Of a stretch of DNA of 34,991 bases, positions 24,105-31,625 are shown in pieces; within the stretch, counting starts at the first letter, position 1; each line of letters begins with the position of its first letter. Origin of the DNA: Methylomicrobium sp035916875 (GTDB lineage Bacteria; Pseudomonadota; Gammaproteobacteria; Methylococcales; Methylomonadaceae). Below the pieces are notes generated by a model. It was given only the letters and a program-made list of their open reading frames with translations, searched no databases and was not told where the DNA came from. The position numbers were made by a program, and so were the translations under genes. The DNA is taken from assembly GCF_035916875.1 (NCBI RefSeq), contig NZ_JAXUHN010000046.1, forward strand, positions 1-34,991, in the 5' to 3' direction.

Positions 24105-25276
24105 TGCATCAAAAGTTGATTTTAGGCTTATTAGTCCTGGTTTTATCTGGGCAAGCATTAGCGCAAGAGACTATTAACACCTCCGAAACAGACACGATCA
24201 CGGCCGAGAAGTTGCTCTGTCCCGATGCTGATCTATGGGGAAAGAAAATGATGACCGGGATATGCTGGAGTTGCCTATTTCCGGTAAGGCTCATGGGGAT
24301 GACCATTTATGATATGGATAACGACATTCCGGATAACGCATCAGATGAGAGTTTTTGTTTTTGCTCAGACGATAACGGTATTCCAAATTTAGGGATGACG
24401 GCAAGCGCTTGGATTCCTGCAAGACTCATTGAGGTAGTAAGAAAACCCTATTGTTCACCTGCGCTTGGAGGCATCTCTTTCAACAGTGGTGTCCGGCTAT
24501 GGGGCGGCAGAAAAGAAGTAGAAGGCGATGGTACTGACAAAACCTTTTACAACTATCACTATTGGGCATATCCGCTTTTTATGATCATGGATCTCTTCGT
24601 CCAAAGTAATTGCAACGCGGGTGGTTTTCGTAGCATGGACATGATGTATATGTCCGAACTCGATCCAACATGGAATATCGATGAACTGGCATTTTTCCTA
24701 AACCCCGAAGCCGTAGTGTTTGCAAATCCATTAGCGGTTGCGGCATGTACTGTTGACTGCGCGGTATCGACGGCTTCGCAACCTATGACATCGCTGTGGT
24801 GGTGTGCGGGGTGCTGGGGAAATTTATATCCCTTCACTGGCAACATCGCTTCGGATGCTTCTCCACCCAGAGATTCAAGTTTGTTATCAGCACGGGTGTT
24901 GGCCGCCCTGCATCGGCGTGGTCTAGCGCATAAAACCTATGGCAATGATGCGTTATGTGGCGGGACGATTTACCCAATGATCCCAAAACAGCAATACAAA
25001 TTAAGCATGCTGTTTCCGGTGACTGAGGCCGAGGGTGAAAAAACTATGACTGAAAAAAAGGATGCCAATGGCAACACAGTCATGGGGGCAAATGGACAGC
25101 CGGAGATGGAGGAAAAGATTATTCCTGGAGAAAATTGTTGTCATTACATCGGAGAATCACAATTCAAGTGGGGTGAATGGCGAAATATGCCGGGTACCGG
25201 CGAAGATTTTGTTTATCTGATTTGGCGTTACACCGATTGCTGTATGAGCTACATCGATAAATACGGCGGTTCATAA
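24104..25276 (+). CDS. traU: TraU, F-type T4SS assembly protein, 390 aa
   Basis: A signal peptide (LILGLLVLVLSGQALA) precedes a Cys-rich periplasmic protein with TraU marks: MMTGICWSCLFPVRLMG, ASAWIPARLIEVVRKPYCSPAL, and the GYWE-like SNCNAGGFRSMDMMYMSELDPTWNIDELA segment. The length is a little over the F protein (330). TraU helps stabilise mating contacts and pilus assembly. The start overlaps the traW stop (TGATG). The next gene, traN, comes after a 104-bp gap with a strong hairpin. Confidence 0.9.
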   Translation: MHQKLILGLLVLVLSGQALAQETINTSETDTITAEKLLCPDADLWGKKMMTGICWSCLFPVRLMGMTIYDMDNDIPDNASDESFCFCSDDNGIPNLGMTASAWIPARLIEVVRKPYCSPALGGISFNSGVRLWGGRKEVEGDGTDKTFYNYHYWAYPLFMIMDLFVQSNCNAGGFRSMDMMYMSELDPTWNIDELAFFLNPEAVVFANPLAVAACTVDCAVSTASQPMTSLWWCAGCWGNLYPFTGNIASDASPPRDSSLLSARVLAALHRRGLAHKTYGNDALCGGTIYPMIPKQQYKLSMLFPVTEAEGEKTMTEKKDANGNTVMGANGQPEMEEKIIPGENCCHYIGESQFKWGEWRNMPGTGEDFVYLIWRYTDCCMSYIDKYGGS

Positions 25277-25290
25277 AACAAAAGCCTTGG

Positions 25291-25323
25291 TTGTTTCCAT
25301 CCAAAAATCTTGGATGGAAACAA
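25291..25323. repeat. Strong hairpin between traU and traN
   Basis: A perfect 14-bp stem: TTGTTTCCATCCAA (25291-25304) pairs with TTGGATGGAAACAA (25310-25323), with a five-base loop. No T-run follows on the plus strand. It could be an RNA processing or stability element, an attenuator or a protein-binding site controlling traN. Confidence 0.6.
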
Positions 25324-25380
25324 ATCCCAGTATCCCATCCATAGCATTCAATTCTGCCTCCCCTTCAACGCATTAAACAA

Positions 25381-28185
25381 ATGAGAAAAATCCAAAAGCC
25401 AATTGCGACTTTAATAATTGTCTGCATTTTTCATAATTCGATTGCAGCTTTTTACTTAGCGACAACGGCGATTTTTTTCCTGCCATTTCCTGCATTCGCT
25501 GATGCTTTCCTGGATAAAGCTGCCGAAGGAGAGGCTTTAGGTAGCACTTTGATGTCCACCTTCACTGTCCCTAATGTCGATAGTGGCACTGGTCAAATCA
25601 CATTGACCAACGGACTGGCGGCCGGACAAACCATTCAGCAAAACGAAATGTTCCAGGAAATCCAGCCTGGTTCAATGGATGATGCAGCGGCTTCTTATGG
25701 CGACGCGGCGGCACAGGGGACTTATGTCAATAACAAGATAAACAGCTTAAAGACCGGCAATACGCAGCATGCCTATGCCTACCAGACATTGATGGGGGCG
25801 AATACAGCAATGCCAAACCTGCTGCATGATCCAATCTGGAATCAATCGGACAGCGTTTTATCAATGCAATCACCGCTGATCCAGGATATGTTCAGTGGAT
25901 GCACTAAAACGACGGACTGGGGGGAAACATCCTGTCCAATACACATAGAAGATCTTAAACAATGTAAAAAAAGCCTAAAAACCGAGAAATGCACCGTTAC
26001 CAGAGCCCTAACCTACGATCCAGTCATGGGATTTGCCAGTGGTGACGGAAATATTTCATTGTGTGGGATTGGTTGTACACGTCTGAATTTAGGGGTTAAT
26101 ACTGACAATAATTGGGAAGAAGGAGATGGTTGTGGAACACATTATAGGATAGCGACTTGGCGAGTTTTAAGACCTGATGCAATAAATAAGGTCACAATCG
26201 AATATGTAAAATGGGATGATGAAACAAGAATACTTGTAAATGGTAATTGGGTTTATACGGGATATAACGGTTGGGGTGGTGATTGCGAACAAAGGAATAG
26301 CTGGTCACAAAGTCCTAATACGGATATTACATCCTATTTCAAAAATGTTGCTCCTGGTGATACGGTAACGATCAGACAGGAAATCAGAGTTGGTGGCGGA
26401 GGCGAGGGATTTGCAAAAATAAAAGTCGAAGCTGAGCCAGATGTCAAAGAACAGTTTATAGACTCCCCGACAGGCTGCAGAGATCGATTGTTTAATGCCT
26501 GGCCTTTAAGCGGAACAACTCCAACATTTGTGTCATCGGGGTCATTAAATGACCAGGCATCAACCGATTGGTGGCAATGCACAGAAGCGTCGAATTCACA
26601 TGTCGTTGGCCCTGTAACCATAACTCCGGACAATTATACGAATTACATTTCTGGAGCACCTATTCTTCCCGATGCTCCAGCCGTTCCACCGGCGCCCATT
26701 TGCTATAAAGCGGAAACTCGAACGCCTGGAGTTATTTCTCTGGACTGTTATACGGATTATCAGGGATACCAGGTTTGTCCTGAATATAACTATGATCTTA
26801 ATGAGCACAATACCTGTGAATCGTTGTCTTCGTGCGCTTATGTCAAAGAGGAATGCGAAAAAGACGTTAATGGAAATGAACTCATTGATCCAGTCACCGG
26901 GGCTTGCAAAGATTTTATCGTTACTTACGACTGTGGCACGGATCACGATTCGACATGCGAAGTAACTAACAATGGCGAAAACACAATTTGTGACGCGCAA
27001 ATCCGATGCATGGGCGGTGAGTGCGTCGATCCTCAACAAGAATCCAACGACGATTTTATTAAGGCGGCCACGGCGCTACAGACATTAAATGAATCGCAAA
27101 AACAATTGTCATGCGACCCAAACACAGGGGCTTGTAAGTTTTTTGCTGGGGAAGAATACACCTGCCAAATGGCGGATCTGTCGATTTTGGGTTCAGTTGA
27201 CTGCTGCAATATGCCTATCCAGGGTAGCTGGATCGATTATATCTGGCTGTCAAAGAATGCCTGGGATATGGCGGACACCTCTGTTCAAATTGCAGCGTTT
27301 GGATTGGAACAAGCAGGCACAGGGTTAACTGGTGCTTGGCAGGTCGTAACAAGCGGTACGATTTTGGAGACTCCTGTTAGCTTAATTGCAGATGCCTACT
27401 CAGCGATTACTGAACCGTTTACATCTATGTACGATTCAGTTGCTTCAATGCTGGGAGAACAAATAGGAACTGAAATAGGTTTAGAAGCGATTAAGCAGCA
27501 AGTAGTGCAATGGCTCGGGGAGTGGATTGCAGAAGTGTTCGGGGAAGCAGCTGCATCAACTTTACTTACTGCGACAACAACTGGCGCAGGTGCAGCGGCA
27601 ACCACTACGTACACAATGGCTGGATCACTTTTATCATCGATTGTGACGGTTGTTGGGATTATTTATGCGATATATCAAATCGCAAAATTGGTTGTGCAGC
27701 TTGTTTTTGCATGCACGGAAGAAGAAATGAAGCTGCAAATGTACAAAAGCCAACGAATGTGTACAAAACCTGATGAAATAGGCACTTACTGTTCGGCAAA
27801 ATTTTTGGGCTCATGCGTGGCTGAAAAGCAAGTTTATTGTTGTTTTTCAAGCCCGTTTGCGCGGATATTTCAGCAGGAAGCGCGGAAGCAGATGGGTAGA
27901 AATTTTGGTGAACCGCTGGAGCCAAGTTGCGAAGGATTGACGATGGAGGAAGTAGGAACTCTGGATTTTGACAAAATGGATTTCGGTGAATGGGTCGACA
28001 TGTTGAAAGTGGCCAATGTTATGCCATTGGATGGTGCTAAAGCGGATGAACTGTACAGCACTCAGTTCTCAACGATGGGTAATTTACCTAACACGAACAC
28101 CAATAGCGTTCTTGATCGTATAAATGAACAAACCCAAGGGACCAACATTGATGAGCAGCGTCAATATCTAATAGACAATATGTAG
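25381..28185 (+). CDS. traN: TraN, mating-pair stabilisation adhesin, 934 aa
   Basis: The N-terminus has a signal peptide (TIIVCIF to PFPAFA). The protein is Cys-rich throughout, as for TraN, with SCPIHIEDLKQCKKSLK near 180, CDPNTGACKFFAGEEYTC near 580, and the C-terminal SPFARIFQQEARKQMG with EPLEPSCEGLTMEE. TraN in the outer membrane binds recipient cell receptors. At 934 residues it is longer than F TraN (602) and like ICE-type TraN. A region near residues 220-360 (26040-26450) is AT-rich and unlike the rest. No clear RBS precedes the ATG; the 25291-25323 hairpin lies upstream. Confidence 0.85.
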   Translation: MRKIQKPIATLIIVCIFHNSIAAFYLATTAIFFLPFPAFADAFLDKAAEGEALGSTLMSTFTVPNVDSGTGQITLTNGLAAGQTIQQNEMFQEIQPGSMDDAAASYGDAAAQGTYVNNKINSLKTGNTQHAYAYQTLMGANTAMPNLLHDPIWNQSDSVLSMQSPLIQDMFSGCTKTTDWGETSCPIHIEDLKQCKKSLKTEKCTVTRALTYDPVMGFASGDGNISLCGIGCTRLNLGVNTDNNWEEGDGCGTHYRIATWRVLRPDAINKVTIEYVKWDDETRILVNGNWVYTGYNGWGGDCEQRNSWSQSPNTDITSYFKNVAPGDTVTIRQEIRVGGGGEGFAKIKVEAEPDVKEQFIDSPTGCRDRLFNAWPLSGTTPTFVSSGSLNDQASTDWWQCTEASNSHVVGPVTITPDNYTNYISGAPILPDAPAVPPAPICYKAETRTPGVISLDCYTDYQGYQVCPEYNYDLNEHNTCESLSSCAYVKEECEKDVNGNELIDPVTGACKDFIVTYDCGTDHDSTCEVTNNGENTICDAQIRCMGGECVDPQQESNDDFIKAATALQTLNESQKQLSCDPNTGACKFFAGEEYTCQMADLSILGSVDCCNMPIQGSWIDYIWLSKNAWDMADTSVQIAAFGLEQAGTGLTGAWQVVTSGTILETPVSLIADAYSAITEPFTSMYDSVASMLGEQIGTEIGLEAIKQQVVQWLGEWIAEVFGEAAASTLLTATTTGAGAAATTTYTMAGSLLSSIVTVVGIIYAIYQIAKLVVQLVFACTEEEMKLQMYKSQRMCTKPDEIGTYCSAKFLGSCVAEKQVYCCFSSPFARIFQQEARKQMGRNFGEPLEPSCEGLTMEEVGTLDFDKMDFGEWVDMLKVANVMPLDGAKADELYSTQFSTMGNLPNTNTNSVLDRINEQTQGTNIDEQRQYLIDNM

Positions 28186-28254
28186 GTGTACATAATTTGA
28201 TCAATCAACACTAAAGTCAAGGGCGATAAGGATTTCGGCCCGGCACTTAACAGG

Positions 28255-28279
28255 GTTATCCCCAGTTTCTGTGGATAAC
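28255..28279. repeat. Inverted repeat with two DnaA-box-like halves
   Basis: GTTATCCCCAG and CTGTGGATAAC face each other across three bases, with one mismatch in eleven. The right half is a perfect DnaA box (TGTGGATAA, 28270-28278); the left (TTATCCCCA) has one mismatch. The pair sits between traN and the second activator element. It may simply be a transcription stop hairpin after traN, without a T-run. Confidence 0.4.
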
Positions 28280-28289
28280 TCGCCCAAGA

Positions 28290-28333
28290 AAAACGAAAGA
28301 GGCCGAAAAACAGCGTCTTTCACCCCGATGAAA
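28290..28333 (+). promoter_or_regulatory. Transfer-promoter element, copy 2 (GAAAGA-N15-TCTTTC)
   Basis: Identical to 20031-20074 apart from one base. GAAAGA is at 28295-28300 and TCTTTC at 28316-28321. It lies 20 bases before the lytic transglycosylase gene that begins the second transfer operon, with a possible -10 (TTTGTAT) right after it. The likely binder is an FlhDC-like activator. Confidence 0.65.
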
Positions 28334-28352
28334 CTTTGTATGGCCGTTTAAC

Positions 28353-28916
28353 ATGAACGGCATGAACATAAAAAGATTTCCCCTCATTCTATCGTTATTC
28401 ATCTCAGTTAACGCCCATCCGAGTTCTGTTTTAGATAACAGCGTCTGGGGTAGCGCTGCCAGTTATGCGGGTATCAATGTTGCGACCCTCTATGGCATAG
28501 CTGTTCAAGAGAGCGGCATGCGTTGGCGTGATGGAAGTTTTCGTCCTTGGCCATGGACGCTAAACATCAATGAAAGCAAAAATGGCATTAAAGCCGGTCC
28601 CAAGCGGTACGCGAATAAACAAGCCGCTGAACAAGCACTGACGCAACTCATACGGCAAGGCATCAGAAATGTCGATGTTGGAATTATGCAAGTGAACTTG
28701 TATTGGCATGGAAACAAGGTACCCAATGAACTCGCATTACTCGATCCAAAAACCAACATTACCGTCGCGGCAAGCTATCTGAAAAACCTGCGTTCACAGA
28801 ACGACATTCGAAAGACTGTCGCCGATTATCACGCTCCTACCAATGCTGTTCGGGGAAATAGTTACGCAAACCATGTCAAGCGATTCGAGAAAATCATCAA
28901 TGAGAAACTTCAATAA
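28353..28916 (+). CDS. Conjugation-associated lytic transglycosylase (SLT), 187 aa
   Basis: A signal peptide (LILSLFISVNAHPSS) is followed by an SLT fold: VATLYGIAVQESGMRW with catalytic Glu53, PWTLNINESKNG, the DVGIMQVNLYWHGNKV block and NITVAASYLKNL. Such enzymes open peptidoglycan for the transfer machinery. It is the first gene of the second transfer operon, with the OmpA-like gene overlapping its end by 17 bases. There is no strong RBS; a second ATG lies at 28362. Confidence 0.85.
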   Translation: MNGMNIKRFPLILSLFISVNAHPSSVLDNSVWGSAASYAGINVATLYGIAVQESGMRWRDGSFRPWPWTLNINESKNGIKAGPKRYANKQAAEQALTQLIRQGIRNVDVGIMQVNLYWHGNKVPNELALLDPKTNITVAASYLKNLRSQNDIRKTVADYHAPTNAVRGNSYANHVKRFEKIINEKLQ

Positions 28917-29556
28917 AATCCCTTTCGTCATCGCAACAACGATTGTATTGACAGCGTGTTCGACGACGCCGGATTGTCCATTTGGAATGTCTGGCGATCG
29001 TTGTGAAGAAATCACGGTCAAGATCTATTTGCCGCCTGTCGTGAGTGACCTTTCTTATCAAAAAGTAGGTGGACTGCGAGATCAAGCCATTATCCAGGGA
29101 GGTTTTCAGCACACACTCTCACTACCTGGACAGGAAATCACTCACGTTGAGAGTGGATCAGCGTTGACCTCATCCATGCAGACATTTCCACTCCCCCCTG
29201 CATTGGAAACGCCTTTACCCGAAATTCAATCGGTATTGTTTGAGTTTGATCAAGCCGATCTGAGTGTCAGCGAAACGCAGAAGTTAGATAGTTTTCTACT
29301 AAAAATTCCTCCATCCAATTTGCTGCATGTAAGCATTGAAGGACACACCGACTCAAAAGGCTCAAGTGGCTACAACAAAAAGTTATCGACCAGGCGTGCC
29401 AGGTCAGTGCGCGATTACCTGATTCAGCATGGTGTCGATCCTTCGAAAATATCTGCGAAAGGCTTTGGTGAAAGTTCTCCTGTTGAAAGCAATCAGACTG
29501 ACGAAGGGCGGTTGAAAAATCGGCGAGCTGAATTGATTCCTATCACGGAGAGATAG
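28900..29556 (+). CDS. OmpA-family lipoprotein of the transfer operon, 218 aa
   Basis: The lipobox is LTAC (Cys20) when starting at ATG 28900, which is why I prefer it to the open frame from 28843. The C-terminal half is an OmpA peptidoglycan-binding domain: VLFEFDQADLS, IEGHTDSKGSSGYNKKLSTRRARSVRDYL and GFGESSPV. It would anchor the outer membrane part of the channel to peptidoglycan. It overlaps the transglycosylase gene and is followed two bases later by traL. F itself does not have such a gene. Confidence 0.85.
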   Translation: MRNFNKIPFVIATTIVLTACSTTPDCPFGMSGDRCEEITVKIYLPPVVSDLSYQKVGGLRDQAIIQGGFQHTLSLPGQEITHVESGSALTSSMQTFPLPPALETPLPEIQSVLFEFDQADLSVSETQKLDSFLLKIPPSNLLHVSIEGHTDSKGSSGYNKKLSTRRARSVRDYLIQHGVDPSKISAKGFGESSPVESNQTDEGRLKNRRAELIPITER

Positions 29557-29558
29557 AA

Positions 29559-29840
29559 ATGCGTGACATCCCTAATTATTTGGACGATCCGCAGCAAATT
29601 CTTTTTTGGGAATTCGACGAGTTCATCCTGATGGCTATCGCTTTTGGCGTTGGCATCATGGTGAATTATCTCGGTGTACTACTCATATCCGGATTGGTAG
29701 GCATCAAATTCTACCGAAAAATAAAGGACAGACAGGCCAATGGCTTTTTGATACACGCCATGTACTGGTATGCCGGTCTGGGATCCTCTGAAACCACGCC
29801 CACGTCGAGACCTTTGTCGTTTATCCGTCGATTCTTTTAG
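29559..29840 (+). CDS. traL: TraL, T4SS pilus assembly protein, 93 aa
   Basis: The protein has the TraL/VirB3-type pattern: PNYLDDPQQILFWEFDEFILM followed by a hydrophobic region of two short helices and a basic end (IKDRQANGFLIHAMYWYAGL). It sits in the inner membrane. The order traL-traE-traK-traB is that of F and SXT, which supports the call. The stop lies nine bases before traE. Confidence 0.87.
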   Translation: MRDIPNYLDDPQQILFWEFDEFILMAIAFGVGIMVNYLGVLLISGLVGIKFYRKIKDRQANGFLIHAMYWYAGLGSSETTPTSRPLSFIRRFF

Positions 29841-29849
29841 GAAAACCCC

Positions 29850-30482
29850 ATGCTCTATAAAAATTTCGCATCAACATGGCTGAGCCTGCACGCATCAAAC
29901 CGATTCCTGAAATTTGTTTGCATTTTTTTAATGACGCTTAACCTGCTGACATTGGTTGGTTGGCTGAAGAAAGATACGGCTATTGTGCTCATTCCGCCAA
30001 GTCTCTCGGAAAAGTCGGAAGTGGCCAAAAACAAAGCTTCCGAAGGATACAAAAAAGCATGGGGAATGTATGTGGCAACTTTGATCGGTAATGTGACACC
30101 GGAAAATGCAGACTTCGTCTTGGAGTCATTTAGCGGGATGGTTACTGGCGAAATCAGGTCGATGGTTTCAGAACAAATCGCCCAAGAATTGGACACCCTG
30201 AAACAAGAAAAAGTGTCGTCGAGCTTTGGCATCGTGCGAGTCACTTATGAACCTGAAACTGACAAGGTGTTTGTCACTGGTAGAAACCGCATGACCGGCG
30301 CCGGCGGCAAAACCTCTCCGACGGAGCAGACATTCGAATTCAAAATCGACGTTAAACAATATTCGCCGATTATCACGCACATGGCTTCGTATGAAGGCAT
30401 GCCTAAATTGCTTTCAATCATTCAGAAAGAAGAGGCAAAGCAAAAGATGGAAGAAGAACGTCAAAAGCAAATAAAAAAATAG
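29850..30482 (+). CDS. traE: TraE, T4SS inner membrane protein, 210 aa
   Basis: One membrane helix (FVCIFLMTLNLLTLVGWL, about residues 22-40) is followed by a periplasmic VirB8-like domain with YVATLIGNVTPENADFVLESF and FGIVRVTYEPETDKVFVTGRNR. The C-terminus is a basic and acidic helix. TraE bridges the inner membrane and pilus machinery. RBS AGGA is present. The length is slightly over F TraE (188). Confidence 0.87.
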   Translation: MLYKNFASTWLSLHASNRFLKFVCIFLMTLNLLTLVGWLKKDTAIVLIPPSLSEKSEVAKNKASEGYKKAWGMYVATLIGNVTPENADFVLESFSGMVTGEIRSMVSEQIAQELDTLKQEKVSSSFGIVRVTYEPETDKVFVTGRNRMTGAGGKTSPTEQTFEFKIDVKQYSPIITHMASYEGMPKLLSIIQKEEAKQKMEEERQKQIKK

Positions 30483-30491
30483 GAGCCTTGC

Positions 30492-31610
30492 ATGCAATTT
30501 AAACCATTGATTTTATCGATCGTGTCGATCTTGATTACATCAAGCGCGATGGCTAATGAACTGCCGCCCGAACTTCCATTTCAAGCTCTGGATGGAACCT
30601 CCCTAAGCCCAAACCAAGAAGGTGTGGCAGCTGATACAGCGAACACACAAAACACTTCCCAAGGCGGTGCTTTCAACCCAAACCGTATGGTAAATGGAAC
30701 ACCTGAATCGGCGACAGCAACGATTACGCCTAATCCGCTTGAAGGGGATCAACCAGTATCCAATGATGCGCAATCCGCACCGGCGCCAATCGCTGAAGAA
30801 AAACCCAAACTTAAAAAAAGACCCAAGATTCTAGATAAGGCGCCTGAGTCACCCAAAGAAAGTGCTTCCAATAAAAAACAAGAACTCGATCTCGGCCTGC
30901 AATCAGGCATTACGATCAAACCCAAGCCGGGTAGAACGGAAAGTGTGATCGTTGCCAAAGGCAAGCTGAATCGAATCGTTACACCATATGCAGAACCCAA
31001 GGTGCTAACAGTCGACAACGTTGAAACCAAAATCGACGGCTCAGCAGTTTACATAGCAACAGATTCAGAAACACCGGTCAGCATGTTTATTTCTGACGCA
31101 GAAACGGGCGACGCAGCTTTACTGCAACTTTCACCACAAGAATTAATTACCCCGGTTGAAATTCGAATTGAGGCCGATGCATCAAAAGCCGCTCAAGTAG
31201 AAGTCGGATCATCAAAAACGGACAGGCTTTTCCGTCAAGATTCTCCGTATATCAATGAAGTCAAGGCGGTCATGCAAAACCTTGGAAAACAGCAAATTCC
31301 CCAGGGTTTTACTTTAGAAGAAGTCACAGATGAGCTAAGAGGGAAAGCGTTTTGTCACGATCCAAATCTGACTTACTGGGCTGGCCAATTACTGTCTGGG
31401 CACGATTCACGAATCGTTGTGTTGATCGGACAAAACAACGGAAATGCCACGGTAATTTTTGAAGAGGCATTTTGTGCCAGTGAAGACACGATGGCGGTTG
31501 CCGCATGGCCAAAAGTGAGGCTCGAACCCGGCGAAAAAACCGAGATATATCTTCTTTTGCGATTACCTGAAGGTAAGAGCGGCGAAGAAATCAGACCAGC
31601 CTTGCTGTAA
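30492..31610 (+). CDS. traK: TraK, T4SS secretin-like protein, 372 aa
   Basis: A signal peptide (LILSIVSILITSSAMA) is followed by a low-complexity region rich in Pro, Lys and Ala (residues about 35-140), probably disordered. The conserved TraK part follows: ESVIVAKGKLNRIVTPYAEPKVLTVD and a beta-rich stretch to the end (EKTEIYLLLRLPEG). TraK (VirB9-like) forms the outer membrane core with TraV and TraB. It is longer than F TraK (242) because of the linker. The next gene starts 15 bases after its stop. Confidence 0.87.
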   Translation: MQFKPLILSIVSILITSSAMANELPPELPFQALDGTSLSPNQEGVAADTANTQNTSQGGAFNPNRMVNGTPESATATITPNPLEGDQPVSNDAQSAPAPIAEEKPKLKKRPKILDKAPESPKESASNKKQELDLGLQSGITIKPKPGRTESVIVAKGKLNRIVTPYAEPKVLTVDNVETKIDGSAVYIATDSETPVSMFISDAETGDAALLQLSPQELITPVEIRIEADASKAAQVEVGSSKTDRLFRQDSPYINEVKAVMQNLGKQQIPQGFTLEEVTDELRGKAFCHDPNLTYWAGQLLSGHDSRIVVLIGQNNGNATVIFEEAFCASEDTMAVAAWPKVRLEPGEKTEIYLLLRLPEGKSGEEIRPALL

Positions 31611-31625
31611 TTGGGAGAAAAAATT

